A stretch of DNA of 64,000 nucleotides from Marinobacter gelidimuriae (GTDB lineage: Bacteria; Pseudomonadota; Gammaproteobacteria; Pseudomonadales; Oleiphilaceae): the NCBI RefSeq assembly GCF_000372805.1, contig NZ_KB889897.1, forward strand, positions 1 to 64,000, written 5' to 3'. The notes under the pieces are model-generated. The model was not told where the DNA came from and searched no databases. It saw nothing but the letters and a program-made list of their open reading frames with translations. Shown here piece after piece: positions 1-9,055 of the stretch. Both the position numbers and the translations under genes were made by a program. Position 1 is the stretch's first letter, and each line of letters begins with the position of its first letter.

Positions 1-1
1 C

Positions 2-115
2 GAAGCGGACATGGGCATGAAGGAGCGGGCCCTTGCCGCCATCACCCCACCTGCGACCCAGCACAAGCGCTACCGCCCGACGGACGCACTCCTCCAGTTT
101 CTGGAAAGTCTCTAA
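2..115 (+). pseudogene. C-terminal remnant of a tyrosine recombinase/integrase
   Basis: The window opens inside an open frame that ends at the TAA at 113-115. The 37 visible residues end in a pattern like T-P-P-A-T-Q-H-K-R-Y-R-P-T-D-x-L-L-x-F-L. I recognise this as the extreme C-terminus of a family of phage-integrase-type recombinases that often travel in groups of two or three. The catalytic part lies off the window, so I cannot tell whether the whole gene is intact. It sits about 90 bp from a palindromic repeat and an interrupted IS66 transposase, which fits the right end of a recombinase-driven element that inserted into IS66. The family assignment comes from memory of similar C-termini and is moderate at best. 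Confidence 0.5.
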
Positions 116-177
116 AACTATGCAAGCCTCCGCTCGCGCTCCGCCCCTGAAAACACCGCTTGTGCTCCGACGAACCT

Positions 178-232
178 TGCATAATTATCGGGTGCGGATA
201 ATTTCGGTTATGCAAAGCTTCGCATAACCGAA
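178..232. repeat. Nested inverted repeats, probable right end of the recombinase element
   Basis: Arms at 203-213 (TTCGGTTATGC) and 222-232 (GCATAACCGAA) are perfect inverted copies around an 8-bp loop. A second pair, AATTATC at 183-189 and GATAATT at 197-203, is nested beside it, and TGCATAA at 178 echoes the arm sequence. The reading frame of an IS66 transposase starts again exactly where the right arm ends, so the boundary of an inserted element probably lies here. Inverted motifs at an element end are expected binding sites for a tyrosine recombinase. The link to the recombinase fragment at 2-115 is inference. Confidence 0.5.
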
Positions 233-453
233 AAGCATGGCTTTTTGCAGATACCTCGCAGGGCGCACGGGCGAGTGCAACGTGTTACTCCCTGGTTGAG
301 ACCGCTAAAACCAACAGCCTGGAACCCTCGGCTTACATACAGCATGTGCTGGCGCGCATTGCTGACGCTGACACGCTGGAAAAGCTGGAGGCACTGCTGC
401 CATGGAGCGTGGATCTGGAACGAATCTCAAAAAATGTGTCGCAGTTCGACTGA
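229..453 (+). pseudogene. C-terminal remnant of IS66 family transposase (TnpC)
   Basis: Reading from about 232, the frame encodes K-A-W-L-F-A-D-T, then G-A-R-A-S-A, then Y-S-L-V-E-T-A-K with L-E-P-x-A-Y, and later L-E-A-L-L-P-W. This series is the hallmark of the C-terminal domain of IS66-type TnpC transposases. The frame ends at the TGA at 451-453. The DDE catalytic core is missing upstream, replaced by the palindrome and recombinase remnant, and no tnpA or tnpB is visible. It is a dead fragment. The frame is the same as that of the IS30 remnant that follows directly, so the two elements are abutted. Confidence 0.75.
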
Positions 454-459
454 GGACAA

Positions 460-1284
460 GTGGGTCGATTTAAGGGCGCTTACGCCCTGAAGGCCAATAA
501 GCGCAATGCTGGCGTCATTATGTGGATCAAGGAGCGGATTCGTCACGCATGGAGCCCGCAACAGATAACGGGTTTTATGCGCCGGTTCTGTAAGGCAGGA
601 ATACAGATCAGCCATCAGTGGATCTATGACTTGATCTACCGAGACAAGGTCAATGGCGGCGATCTATGGACCTATTGCCGCCTGCCTGTGAGCCGCAGAA
701 ATCGGCGGCAGCTGGCCAAGTCAGCGGGCCTGGGCAAGATCCCGAACCGCGTAGGCATTGCCGCAAGAGACGAGGCTGTCGACCACCGCCTGACCATCGG
801 CCACTGGGAAGGAGACACGGTACTGAAGGGACACAAGGACTCTGCGCTGGTGACACTGGTCGAGCGCCGCAGTGGGTATCTGAAGATGGCGATACTGGAG
901 ACCATGAGTGCGAACAACACGGCGAAGGCTATTGTCAGACTGCTTGCGCCAATCAGAGGTGCAGTCAAGACGATCACTTTTGATAATGGATCTGAGTTTG
1001 CTGCTCATGAAATGGTGAGCAAAGCACTGACAGCGAAAGCGTTCTTCTGCGACCCCTATATGTCGTGTCAACGCGGCACCAACGAGAACACAAACGGCCT
1101 GATCCGGCAGTACTTTCCGAAGGGCACCGACTTTGCTCAGCTCCGGAAATCAGACATCAGAAAGGTTGAGAATGCATTGAACAATCGCCCCAGAGTACGA
1201 CTCGGATTCCGCACACCCGCGGAGATATTTCTTGGGGAGTACTCTGGAGCGTTAGAAACGAGCGGTGCTGCACTTATTGCTTGA
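460..1284 (+). CDS. IS30 family transposase, N-terminally truncated
   Basis: The encoded protein has the IS30 DDE core. The first Asp is in G-H-W-E-G-D-T, the second in T-F-D-N-G-S-E-F and the Glu in N-E-N-T-N-G-L-I-R-Q, followed by the typical L-N-x-R-P-R and T-P-A-E-I-F tail. The W-S-P-Q-Q-I motif upstream of the core is also present. IS30 transposases usually run 320-380 residues and start with a helix-turn-helix for binding the terminal repeats. Here only about 275 codons remain, the HTH is missing, and the only starts are weak (GTG at 460). It follows the TGA of an IS66 remnant in the same frame. I read it as a 5'-deleted, probably inactive copy. Its right end runs into the 3' end of the nuclease gene on the other strand, near 1285-1305. 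Confidence 0.8.
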   Translation: MGRFKGAYALKANKRNAGVIMWIKERIRHAWSPQQITGFMRRFCKAGIQISHQWIYDLIYRDKVNGGDLWTYCRLPVSRRNRRQLAKSAGLGKIPNRVGIAARDEAVDHRLTIGHWEGDTVLKGHKDSALVTLVERRSGYLKMAILETMSANNTAKAIVRLLAPIRGAVKTITFDNGSEFAAHEMVSKALTAKAFFCDPYMSCQRGTNENTNGLIRQYFPKGTDFAQLRKSDIRKVENALNNRPRVRLGFRTPAEIFLGEYSGALETSGAALIA

Positions 1285-1881
1285 AACCAAGGGTAAAGGG
1301 ATTATTTGCTGAACATCAAGTAATATTTGATTTTGATATTTATAGGGAATTAGCCTGACACAACGAATATCAAGGTTACGTTGGTTTAGCCACATAACTG
1401 ATGTTGTAAGTTCTTTTGAAAAATTCGCTGAAACTAATACCACTCGAACATCTAAAGCAAAATCATCTTCTTGAGGTTCTTCCCAATCAAGAAATTCAAG
1501 CAAATTGCTCTCAGCATTTTCTTCACTGCTGATAGAAGTAAGATACTTTTGATAAATTTCAATTGCTCGACTAAATGTTAACGTAGAGACCATTGCAGAA
1601 TAACGAAGTGCTTGAAGTTCCATATGCTCTCCTGATTCTGTCCGTTTTAGCTCAATAACAACTAAATTCCCTTGTTTATCAATGGCTAATAAATCAATTC
1701 GTCTTTTTGATTCTGACCACTCTGAAAACTCTTCTGATATTACCAAACAATTAGGAGCAACTACCTCAATTTGGTGCTTTATAGCTAACTGTAAGTGCTG
1801 ACGCTCCAAAATACCTTCCGCATTGAATGTTGTTATTTCAACTTTATTCAATGAATTATCAGTAAAGTCATAAATTGCCAT
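1252..1881 (-). CDS. PD-(D/E)XK nuclease, NucS/DUF91-like, 3' end cut by IS30
   Basis: The 209-residue protein carries R-R-I-D-L-L-A-I-D around residue 61, then L-V-V-I-E-L-K-R about 12 residues later. This is the D...(E)xK signature of restriction-endonuclease-fold nucleases, in the arrangement seen in NucS/DUF91 proteins. The last native-looking residues are I-I-P-L-P. The final dozen or so residues are encoded by the end of the IS30 copy, so the true C-terminus has been lost. The gene is clearly more AT-rich than its neighbours, which suggests horizontal transfer, perhaps as part of a defence or mobile module. Whether the truncated protein is active is unknown. The fold is well supported; the exact family is less so. 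Confidence 0.65.
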   Translation of the reverse strand: MAIYDFTDNSLNKVEITTFNAEGILERQHLQLAIKHQIEVVAPNCLVISEEFSEWSESKRRIDLLAIDKQGNLVVIELKRTESGEHMELQALRYSAMVSTLTFSRAIEIYQKYLTSISSEENAESNLLEFLDWEEPQEDDFALDVRVVLVSANFSKELTTSVMWLNQRNLDIRCVRLIPYKYQNQILLDVQQIIPLPLVSSNKCSTARF

Positions 1882-2057
1882 AAATGTCCTTATTTTCTTG
1901 TAAAGCTAACAGCGTGTTAGATAGCGCTCTTCATTATTGCGAAAAACTGACCGCCACATAACACGCAATCCTGTAACGGGAAATTTTTACTTTTCCCCAT
2001 AAATAACAATTTCTTAAAAAATTACAGCTAAACAGCTCTCTGTAATCGTTTGACCGC

Positions 2058-2077
2058 TTCGTTATTGCAATAACGAA
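2058..2077. repeat. 20-bp perfect palindrome
   Basis: TTCGTTATTG is followed directly by its exact reverse complement CAATAACGAA with no spacer. It covers the stop codon of the small ORF at 2062-2235. A related sequence, TTCATTATTGCGAA, lies about 120 bp to the left near 1932. There is no U-run, so it is not a standard terminator. It could be a protein-binding site, but I have no partner to offer. Confidence 0.4.
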
Positions 2078-2235
2078 GAATGCTCCACACCCTGCATCTC
2101 AAACACACGCCCCATTCGAGCAGAATTCCGGGCAAACTCACCACGAATCACAAAATAAAAATCAGTGGCCAACGATGTAGTTGCTACAGGATGCGCAAAG
2201 CCAAGAGAAAACAGAATCAGTAAAGAAGAAATCAT
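2062..2235 (-). CDS. Hypothetical 57-residue exported or membrane peptide
   Basis: An ATG at 2235 is preceded by AAGGA with a 9-base gap, a good ribosome-binding site. The frame runs 57 codons to a TAA at 2064-2062. The first 20 or so residues are hydrophobic with small residues (S-L-L-I-L-F-S-L-G-F-A), which resembles a signal peptide or a membrane anchor, and the rest is polar. I do not recognise it. The evidence is limited to the RBS, the hydrophobic N-terminus and the lack of any other gene here, so it may be a chance ORF. Confidence 0.3.
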   Translation of the reverse strand: MISSLLILFSLGFAHPVATTSLATDFYFVIRGEFARNSARMGRVFEMQGVEHSSLLQ

Positions 2236-2333
2236 CGGCTGTCATCCTTAACAAGTGGGTGCGCACATCGTACTAATACGTACACACTAGACCCTTTTTA
2301 GCCTTATGACTTCCCCCAAATGATCAAAAACGC

Positions 2334-2359
2334 AAAAAACCCCCGGCTCTCACCGAAGG
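2334..2359 (-). terminator. Rho-independent terminator after fda
   Basis: Read on the minus strand, CCTTCGG pairs with CCGGGGG (two G-U pairs) around a 6-base loop and is followed by six T residues. It lies 36 bp past the fda stop codon and closes the tkt-epd-pgk-fda transcript. Confidence 0.75.
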
Positions 2360-2394
2360 CTCTTCATCAAAACACTGCCTACCTCAACACCAAA

Positions 2395-3459
2395 TTACCG
2401 CACCTTAGGATCCAGCGCCCTAGTGTCATAAAGCTCATACATGCGTTCAAGATTAATAGGCTTAATCTTGCTGGCGTTACCCGCGCAACCAAACGCTTCA
2501 TAACGCGCAATACAAATATCTGACATGGCCACCATGGTGGCTTTCAGGAATTTGCGTGGATCGAATTCGGCTGGGTTCTCGGCCAGGAAGCGGCGAACGG
2601 CGCCGGTGCTTGCCAGACGCAGGTCGGTGTCTATGTTGACTTTACGCACACCGTGTTTGATGCCTTCCACGATTTCTTCGACGGGTACGCCGTAAGTTTC
2701 GGGGATTTGGCCGCCGTATTGGTTGATGATTTTCAACCATTCCTGGGGTACAGAGCTAGAGCCGTGCATCACCAGGTGGGTGTCTGGAATACGTTTGTGA
2801 ATGGCTTTGATTCGCCCGATATCCAGGGTGTCGCCAGTGGGCGGGCGGCTGAACTTGTAAGCGCCGTGGCTGGTGCCGATGGCAATGGCCAGTGCGTCTA
2901 CGTGGGTCTTTTGCACGAAGTCGGCAGCTTCTTCGGGGTCGGTCAGCATCTGGCTCATGTCCAGAGTGCCTTCGGCGCCAATGCCGTCTTCTTCGCCGGC
3001 CTGGCCGGTTTCCAGGGAGCCCAGGCAACCCAGCTCGCCTTCTACCGATACGCCACAGGCGTGGGCCATTTCTACTACGCGGCGGGTAACGTCTACGTTG
3101 TATTCGTAGTCGGTCGGTGTTTTACCGTCTTCACCCAGGGAGCCGTCCATCATTACGGAGCTGAAGCCCAGCTGAATAGAGCGCTGGCACACGGCGGGGC
3201 TGGTGCCGTGATCTTGGTGCATAACCACCGGGATGTGCGGAAACTCTTCAATGGCCGCCAGAATCATGCGGCGCAGGAAGGGGGCACCGGCGTATTTGCG
3301 GGCGCCGGCAGAGGCCTGAACAATCACCGGTGAGTCGGTTTTGTCCGCCGCTTCCATAATTGCGCGCATTTGTTCCAGGTTGTTCACGTTAAAGGCTGGC
3401 ACACCGTAACCATGCTCGGCGGCGTGGTCCAGCATTTGCCGCATCGAAATCAGGGCCAT
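2395..3459 (-). CDS. fda: Fructose-bisphosphate aldolase, class II (Calvin-cycle subtype)
   Basis: The enzyme makes or cleaves fructose 1,6-bisphosphate in the cytoplasm, using a catalytic zinc. The 354 residues match the long class II subtype. H-Q-D-H at 81-84 supplies the catalytic Asp83 and zinc ligand His84, E-G-E-L-G at 140-144 an acidic site, S-H-G-A-Y-K at 197-202 the second zinc His, and M-H-G-S-S-S at 231-236 the third. The start ATG is preceded by AAGGAG at good spacing. It is the last gene of tkt-epd-pgk-fda and is followed by a clear terminator. This order of pentose-phosphate and glycolytic genes is common in gammaproteobacteria. fba and cbbA are alternative symbols. Confidence 0.95.
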   Translation of the reverse strand: MALISMRQMLDHAAEHGYGVPAFNVNNLEQMRAIMEAADKTDSPVIVQASAGARKYAGAPFLRRMILAAIEEFPHIPVVMHQDHGTSPAVCQRSIQLGFSSVMMDGSLGEDGKTPTDYEYNVDVTRRVVEMAHACGVSVEGELGCLGSLETGQAGEEDGIGAEGTLDMSQMLTDPEEAADFVQKTHVDALAIAIGTSHGAYKFSRPPTGDTLDIGRIKAIHKRIPDTHLVMHGSSSVPQEWLKIINQYGGQIPETYGVPVEEIVEGIKHGVRKVNIDTDLRLASTGAVRRFLAENPAEFDPRKFLKATMVAMSDICIARYEAFGCAGNASKIKPINLERMYELYDTRALDPKVR

Positions 3460-3501
3460 TAGGTTGTCTCCTTAAAAATTATACGATTGGTTAAATGCGT
3501 T

Positions 3502-4668
3502 TTACGCGCCACGCTCTTCCAGCATGGCGACTGCGGGCAGGGTTTTGCCTTCTACGAATTCCAGAAAGGCACCGCCACCGGTAGAGATATAGGAAATCTT
3601 CTCATTTACACCGTACTTGTCAATGGCCGCCACAGTATCACCGCCGCCGGCGAGTGAAAATGCTGCGCTGTCGGCAATGGCGTGGGCCAGCACTTTGGTG
3701 CCGTTTTCAAACGGGTCGAATTCAAATACACCGACCGGGCCGTTCCATAAAATGGTTTTGGCATTTTTCAGCAGCTCGGCAAACTGGCCGGCGGTTTCGG
3801 GGCCTACGTCCAGAATCATGTCATCTTCGGTCACGTCTGAAATGTTGCGAATGGTGGCTGTCGCGGTTTCAGAAAACTCACTGGCAACGACTACGTCAAC
3901 CGGCAGCGGAATTTCAACGCGGAAAGCGATGTCTTTGGCGGCGTCTATCAAGTCGTGCTCGCACAGTGACTTGCCGACTGGGTGACCGGCGGCGGCCAGG
4001 AAGGTATTGGCGATGCCGCCACCCACAATAATCTGGTCGCAGACTTTTTCCAGAGCGTTGAGTACGTCCAGCTTGGTGGAGACTTTGGAGCCGCCAACAA
4101 TGGCAACCACGGGCCGGGCCGGGTTATCCAGAGCTTTAGCCAGGGCTTCCAGTTCACCGGCCAGCAGCGGGCCAGCACACGCTTCGGGGGCAAATTTGCC
4201 TACGCCGTGGGTAGAGGCCTGGGCGCGGTGTGCGGTGCCGAAGGCGTCCATCACGTAAATATCGCAAAGCGCGGCGTATTGCTTGGCCAGGGCTTCGTCG
4301 TCTTTCTTTTCGCCTTTGTTGAAGCGCACGTTCTCGAACAGCACCACGTCGCCATCGGCCAGGTGTAGGTCTTCGCCGTTCAGGTAGTCTTTGATCAGGC
4401 GTACGTTCTGGCCCAGGGCTTCACTCAGGTGCTCGGCCACGGGCTTAAGGGAAGCGGCTTGGTCATACACGCCTTCTTCCGGACGGCCAAGGTGCGACAT
4501 CAGCATGACTTTGGCGCCGGCGCTTGCAGCCGCTTTGATGGTGGGCAGCGCGGCCCGGATGCGGGCGTCGCTGGTGATGCGGCCGTTTTTCAACGGTACG
4601 TTCAGGTCTTCGCGAATCAGTACGCGCTTGCCTGCCAGATTCAGGTTGGTCATTTTTTTGATGGCCAT
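3502..4668 (-). CDS. pgk: Phosphoglycerate kinase
   Basis: It transfers phosphate between 1,3-bisphosphoglycerate and ADP in lower glycolysis, or the reverse in gluconeogenesis. At 388 residues it is of normal bacterial length. [11 protein letters not shown] near residue 15 and S-H-L-G-R-P near residue 58 form the substrate-binding side. A G-G-G-D-T-V-A-A motif and a final T-G-G-G-A-F-L-E-F form the nucleotide side. The gene lies 42 bp upstream of fda and 77 bp downstream of epd, all on the same strand, so co-transcription is likely. No defects are visible. Confidence 0.96.
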   Translation of the reverse strand: MAIKKMTNLNLAGKRVLIREDLNVPLKNGRITSDARIRAALPTIKAAASAGAKVMLMSHLGRPEEGVYDQAASLKPVAEHLSEALGQNVRLIKDYLNGEDLHLADGDVVLFENVRFNKGEKKDDEALAKQYAALCDIYVMDAFGTAHRAQASTHGVGKFAPEACAGPLLAGELEALAKALDNPARPVVAIVGGSKVSTKLDVLNALEKVCDQIIVGGGIANTFLAAAGHPVGKSLCEHDLIDAAKDIAFRVEIPLPVDVVVASEFSETATATIRNISDVTEDDMILDVGPETAGQFAELLKNAKTILWNGPVGVFEFDPFENGTKVLAHAIADSAAFSLAGGGDTVAAIDKYGVNEKISYISTGGGAFLEFVEGKTLPAVAMLEERGA

Positions 4669-4745
4669 ACTCTTTTGCCCTTCAACAGTTCGTCAGCGTC
4701 AAATGTGAATCAGGTTGTTCGTCAGATCGTGAATCAGATCATAAG

Positions 4746-5777
4746 TCAGTGCGCAGCCAGCCAGTGCCGGCTGACATCCAGCATGCGGTTGGCAAAGCCC
4801 CATTCGTTATCAAACCAGCACAGCACTTTCACCATGGTTTCCCCGGTAACTCGGGTTTGGCCGCCGTCGACCACGCCGGAACGGGAGTCGTGGTTAAAGT
4901 CGGAGCTTGCCAGCAGTTCGTTGGTGTAACCCAATATGCCCATCAACGGTAAGGTAGTCGCCGCCCGCTGCAGTATGCCGTTAACGTTGGCGACGGTCAC
5001 CGGCGTACGTACGTTCAGCACCATATCAATGGCAGACACGTTTAGCGTGGGCACGCGCATGGCAACGGAACTGAAGCGGCCCTTCATGTGGGGCAGCAAG
5101 CGTTCAATGCCAAGGGCCAGGCCGGTGTCTACCGGTACGATGTTATGCAGCGCGCTGCGGGTGCGTCGCAAATCCTGATGATGGTAAGCGTCAATCACCG
5201 GCTGGTCGTTCATCGCCGCGTGAATGGTGGTGGTAGTGCCCTGCTCTATGCCCAGCGCATCGTCCAGCACTTTGATCATCGGCACCAGGCAGTTGGTGGT
5301 GCAAGAACCGGCAGCCACAATGCGATCACTCTCTAACAGTTCAAGATGATTGATGCCGTACACCACGGTGCGGTCTACATCGGCTTCGGCCGGCTGCGAG
5401 AACAACAGGCGTTTAGCACCAGCGGCCAGGTGCCGTTCCGCCGTCGCGCGGTCAGAAAACGCACCGGAGCATTCCAATACCAGGTCGATGCCCATTTGTT
5501 GCCAGGGCAATTCAGCCGGGTCGGTGCTGTTTAAAACGCGGATAACATCGCCATTCACCCACAGGCTGTCGCCTTCTACCGCCACCGTGCCTTGAAAGCG
5601 GCCGTGGGTGGAGTCGTAGCGGGTTAAATGCGCGATGGTGTCGATGTCTGACAACTCGTTAATCGCGACCACCTGGAAGTGGTCGCGATAACCGTTTTCA
5701 TACAGCGCCCGCAGCACGCACTGGCCGATGCGGCCGTAACCGTTGATGGCGACACGATAAAGCGCGGGCTGGGTCAT
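4746..5777 (-). CDS. epd: Erythrose-4-phosphate dehydrogenase (GAPDH family)
   Basis: Epd oxidises erythrose 4-phosphate to 4-phosphoerythronate for pyridoxal phosphate synthesis. Some homologues act mainly as glyceraldehyde-3-phosphate dehydrogenase. The protein has the NAD-binding N-G-Y-G-R-I-G motif at 12-18, the active Cys159 in G-S-C-T-T-N-C, and the H-x-A-M-x-D-Q-x-V-I-D-A-Y-H stretch from residue 186. That stretch, and P-V-D-T in place of the usual phosphate-site pattern, look more like Epd than glycolytic GAPDH. The ATG at 5777 shares its A with the tkt stop (TGATG), so translation is probably coupled. The tkt-epd-pgk-fda order supports the call. The substrate is not proven by sequence. 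Confidence 0.85.
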   Translation of the reverse strand: MTQPALYRVAINGYGRIGQCVLRALYENGYRDHFQVVAINELSDIDTIAHLTRYDSTHGRFQGTVAVEGDSLWVNGDVIRVLNSTDPAELPWQQMGIDLVLECSGAFSDRATAERHLAAGAKRLLFSQPAEADVDRTVVYGINHLELLESDRIVAAGSCTTNCLVPMIKVLDDALGIEQGTTTTIHAAMNDQPVIDAYHHQDLRRTRSALHNIVPVDTGLALGIERLLPHMKGRFSSVAMRVPTLNVSAIDMVLNVRTPVTVANVNGILQRAATTLPLMGILGYTNELLASSDFNHDSRSGVVDGGQTRVTGETMVKVLCWFDNEWGFANRMLDVSRHWLAAH

Positions 5778-7777
5778 CAAGCTTCCAATAGCTCGGCGGC
5801 CACGTCCAGGATGTTATCGACGGTAAAGCCGAATTCCTTGAACAGTTCGCCAGCGGGTGCGGATTCACCAAAGGTGGTCATGCCCACAATGCGGCCGTCC
5901 AGGCCGACGTACTTGAACCAGTAATCGGCAATGGAGGCTTCCACCGCGATGCGGTTGGTGACGTCCAGCGGCAATACCTGCTGCTTGTAGTCGGCGCTTT
6001 GCGCATCAAAGGTGTCGGTCGACGGCATAGACACCACGCGAACGGCTTTGCCCTGCTCGCGCAGCTTGGCGGCTACGTCTTGAGCCAAGGCAACTTCGGA
6101 ACCTGTTGCAATCAGAATCAGCTCTGGCGTGCCTTCGCTGTCTGACAACACATAGGCACCGCGGGCAACGTCGGCAAGTTGCTGCGCAGAACGGTTTTGG
6201 TGGGGCAGGTTCTGGCGGCTGAATACCAAGGCAGTGGGGCCGTCAGTGCGCTCAAGCGCGGCTTTCCAGGCAACGGCGGATTCTACTGCGTCGGCCGGGC
6301 GCCAGGTGCTCATGTTGGGCGTGGTGCGCAGGCTGGCCAGCTGTTCCACGGGCTGGTGCGTGGGGCCGTCTTCACCCAGGCCGATGGAGTCGTGGGTGAA
6401 CACATAGATGGCGCGCTGCTTCATCAGTGCGGCCATGCGTACCGCGTTGCGGCAGTATTCCATGAAAATCAGGAAGGTGGCGCCGTAGGGTACGAATCCG
6501 CCGTGCAGGGTCAGGCCGTTCATGATGGCGGCCATGCCGAACTCGCGCACGCCGTAATTAATGTAGTTGCCGCTGGCGTCTTCTTTGGTGACGGTGTTAC
6601 AGCCACTCCAGATGGTCAGGTTGGAACCGGCCAGGTCGGCAGAGCCGCCCAACAGTTCCGGCAGCATCGGGCCATAAGTGTTCAAGCTGTTCTGGGACGC
6701 CTTACGGCTGGCGATGGTTTCGCCTTTGTCCTGAACGCTCTGGATGTAAGCCTGGGCTTTTCCAGAGAAGTCGGCGGGCAGGTCACCGGCCATGCGGCGT
6801 TTGAACTCTGCGGCCAGTTCCGGCTCGGCTTTCTGATACGCGGCGAAGGTGTCGTTCCAGGCGCTTTCGGCGGTCTGGCCTTTTTCTTTTCCGTTCCACT
6901 TGGCGTAAATGTCTTCCGGCACTTCAAAGGCGCCGTGTTTCCAGCCCAGTGCTTCGCGGGTCAGAACGATTTCGTCTTCGCCCAGCGGTGCGCCGTGGGC
7001 CGATTCGCTGCCCTGTTTGTTGGGCGAGCCAAAGCCAATCACGGTTTTGCAGCAAATCAGCGTGGGCTGATCGGCGTTGGCGCGGGCGACTTCAATGGCC
7101 GCACTCAAAGCGTCGGCGTTGTGGCCGTCTACATCGGCAATCACCTGCCAGCCGTAAGCTTCAAAACGCAGCGGGGTGTTGTCGGTGAACCAGCCGTCTA
7201 CTTTGCCGTCAATGGAGATGCCGTTGTCGTCGTAGAAGCAGATCAGCTTGCCCAGCCCCAGAGTGCCGGCCAGCGACGACACTTCGTGGGAGAGGCCTTC
7301 CATCAGGCAGCCATCGCCTACAAAAGTATAGGTGTAGTGGTCAACAATGTCGTGGCCCGGGCGGTTGAACTGCGCCGCCAGGGTTTTCTCAGCCAGGGCA
7401 AAACCTACGGCGTTAGCCAAGCCCTGGCCCAAAGGCCCGGTGGTGGTTTCAACACCCGGGGTGTAGCCGTATTCCGGGTGGCCCGGAGTTTTGGAGTGCA
7501 GTTGGCGGAAGTTTTTGATGTCATCAATGGAAACGTCGTAACCGCTCAAGTGCAGCAGCGAATATTGCAACATGGAACCGTGGCCGTTAGACAGCATAAA
7601 ACGGTCACGGTTGGCCCACTGCGGGTTGGCAGGATTGTGGCTTAGGTAATCATTCCACAGCACCTCGGCGATATCAGCCATGCCCATGGGCGCACCCGGA
7701 TGGCCGGATTTGGCTTTCTGAACCGCATCCATGCTCAGCGCGCGAATGGCGTTGGCGAGATCTTTACGAGAGGGCAT
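5777..7777 (-). CDS. tkt: Transketolase
   Basis: This thiamine-diphosphate enzyme moves two-carbon units between sugar phosphates in the pentose phosphate pathway. The 666-residue product shows S-G-H-P-G-A-P with His26, the ThDP motif starting G-D-G-C-L-M-E-G near residue 155, and the [14 protein letters not shown] pyrimidine-domain motif. I chose the ATG at 7777 because GGAGA lies 7 bases upstream. The frame stays open to 7897 without a better start. It is the first gene of the tkt-epd-pgk-fda operon. It is divergent from the SahR-like regulator, and the palindrome at 7961-7984 lies in the shared promoter region. Confidence 0.95.
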   Translation of the reverse strand: MPSRKDLANAIRALSMDAVQKAKSGHPGAPMGMADIAEVLWNDYLSHNPANPQWANRDRFMLSNGHGSMLQYSLLHLSGYDVSIDDIKNFRQLHSKTPGHPEYGYTPGVETTTGPLGQGLANAVGFALAEKTLAAQFNRPGHDIVDHYTYTFVGDGCLMEGLSHEVSSLAGTLGLGKLICFYDDNGISIDGKVDGWFTDNTPLRFEAYGWQVIADVDGHNADALSAAIEVARANADQPTLICCKTVIGFGSPNKQGSESAHGAPLGEDEIVLTREALGWKHGAFEVPEDIYAKWNGKEKGQTAESAWNDTFAAYQKAEPELAAEFKRRMAGDLPADFSGKAQAYIQSVQDKGETIASRKASQNSLNTYGPMLPELLGGSADLAGSNLTIWSGCNTVTKEDASGNYINYGVREFGMAAIMNGLTLHGGFVPYGATFLIFMEYCRNAVRMAALMKQRAIYVFTHDSIGLGEDGPTHQPVEQLASLRTTPNMSTWRPADAVESAVAWKAALERTDGPTALVFSRQNLPHQNRSAQQLADVARGAYVLSDSEGTPELILIATGSEVALAQDVAAKLREQGKAVRVVSMPSTDTFDAQSADYKQQVLPLDVTNRIAVEASIADYWFKYVGLDGRIVGMTTFGESAPAGELFKEFGFTVDNILDVAAELLEA

Positions 7778-7960
7778 CAACATTTCTCCAATGTTTTTCA
7801 AGGAAGTAGAGATAAATCCCGGTCTGCTGGCCGCGTGTCCGCACTGCCATAACAGCGTTACAACAGCGCGACAATAAAGCGACAACAGAACGCTCAAAAA
7901 TAAGGCGCATATTTTCGCCGATTACGGTGGGTGGGGGCAAATCGACTTTGCATTAACAAT

Positions 7961-7984
7961 CTATATCAAAAAACTTTGATATAG
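7961..7984. promoter_or_regulatory. Palindromic operator, putative SahR box 1
   Basis: CTATATCAAA, four bases, then TTTGATATAG form a perfect 24-bp inverted repeat in the gap between tkt and the ArsR-type regulator. A copy identical over 20 bp lies at 9056-9075 in front of metK. Two matching palindromes on either side of an ArsR-family regulator gene strongly suggest its binding sites. The site is 40 bp upstream of the regulator start, so autoregulation is likely. An effect on tkt is possible. Confidence 0.75.
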
Positions 7985-8024
7985 CACTTGCCTAGCCCAA
8001 AAAAGCTCCTTACACTCCATCCCT

Positions 8025-9026
8025 ATGACAAACACCGGCACTGCCATTCCCGACTCCGCTCCGGCGGACGCCCTGGCCACTATCTATAAGGCCAGCGGTG
8101 ATCCTTTGCGCCTGGAAATTATGCGGGTATTACGGCGGGACACGTTTGGCGTGCTGGAGTTGAGCCAACTGTTTGATATGCGCCAGTCGGGCATGAGCCA
8201 TCACTTGAAGGTGATGCACAAGGCCGGCCTGGTGGAACCACAGCGCGAAGGCAATTCTATTTTTTACCGCCGCCCGTTAAACCTGACCGTGAACACCCTG
8301 ACGGGGCAGACCCTTCGCCAGGTGTTCTCCACCGTTGATCAGGTGCCGCTGCCCTTACATTTGCAGGAGAAAATCGACGTGATTCGCGGCCAGCGGGCCG
8401 ATCAGTCCCAAGTGTTTTTCTCCCGCCACGCGGCGCAATTCCGCGAGCAGCAGGAGCTGATTGCACCGTTCGAGCTTTACGCCAAGCCCGCGGCAAGGCT
8501 GATACGCCAACGTGCGCCTAAAAAAAGCTGGCCAACTGCGCTGGAAATCGGCCCAGGGGATGGCAGCTTCTTGCCGGTGTTGTCGCCGCTATGCCATCAC
8601 CTGGTGGCGCTGGATAACAGCGGTGACATGCTGGCTAAAGCGCAGCAGACCTGTATTGATGAAAAGCTGAACAATGTGGATTTGATTGAAGGCGTAACCG
8701 ACACCCTGCTGGCCCGCGGCGATGGTTTTGACCTGATAGTGGCCAATATGGTGCTGCACCACGTACCTAGCCCTGCGGATATCTTTCTAGACGCTGCAGC
8801 TCTTATGAACAACAGCGCCTGCCTGATTATCAGCGAGCTGTGCCGCCACGATCAGGTCTGGGCGCGGGAGAATTGCGGTGACCTGTGGCTGGGTTTTGAG
8901 CCTGAAGAGTTAACCGCCTGGGCCGCCGATGCGGGCCTGCAATCCCGCGAATGCATATTTATTGGCCTGCGCAACGGTTTTCAAGTGCAGGTTCGGGAGT
9001 TTTGGAAGACCACTGCAAAGCGGTAA
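8025..9026 (+). CDS. sahR: ArsR-family regulator fused to a methyltransferase domain (SahR-like)
   Basis: Residues 15-90 form an ArsR winged helix; the recognition helix lies around R-Q-S-G-M-S-H-H-L-K-V-M at 53-64. It lacks the paired cysteines expected of a metal sensor. Residues about 165-300 form a class I SAM-dependent methyltransferase fold with motif I A-L-E-I-G-P-G-D-G at 172-180 and V-A-N-M-V-L-H-H later. Fusions of this kind in Proteobacteria have been linked to control of the SAM cycle by S-adenosylhomocysteine (SahR). Here the gene directly precedes metK-ahcY-metF and is flanked by identical palindromes. The regulatory role is well supported by context. Whether the methyltransferase part is only a ligand sensor is inference. 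Confidence 0.8.
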   Translation: MTNTGTAIPDSAPADALATIYKASGDPLRLEIMRVLRRDTFGVLELSQLFDMRQSGMSHHLKVMHKAGLVEPQREGNSIFYRRPLNLTVNTLTGQTLRQVFSTVDQVPLPLHLQEKIDVIRGQRADQSQVFFSRHAAQFREQQELIAPFELYAKPAARLIRQRAPKKSWPTALEIGPGDGSFLPVLSPLCHHLVALDNSGDMLAKAQQTCIDEKLNNVDLIEGVTDTLLARGDGFDLIVANMVLHHVPSPADIFLDAAALMNNSACLIISELCRHDQVWARENCGDLWLGFEPEELTAWAADAGLQSRECIFIGLRNGFQVQVREFWKTTAKR

Positions 9027-9055
9027 ACACCGGCCTTGCAGGGGATTGAAGATAA

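Larger units (their letters stand above)
1882..2394. other. AT-rich intergenic stretch with a possible small ORF
   Basis: This 513-bp stretch lies between the truncated nuclease gene and fda. It contains a plausible 57-residue ORF on the minus strand (2062-2235), a 20-bp perfect palindrome (2058-2077) overlapping the end of that ORF, GCGTGTTA/TAACACGC inverted octamers near 1911-1966, and the fda terminator (2334-2359). I see no RNA gene or other coding sequence. It shares the AT-rich composition of the nuclease gene, so it is probably part of the same acquired segment. Confidence 0.5.

Noticed and set aside
1911..1966. Integron attC-like site with GCGTGTTA and TAACACGC
   Set aside because: The octamers are in the wrong relative orientation for an attC core, and no integron integrase or conserved internal sites are seen.
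6179..7645. Long plus-strand open frame of nearly 490 codons opposite tkt
   Set aside because: It is the antisense shadow of a GC-rich, strongly conserved gene; tkt motifs are unmistakable and the antisense peptide shows no family features.
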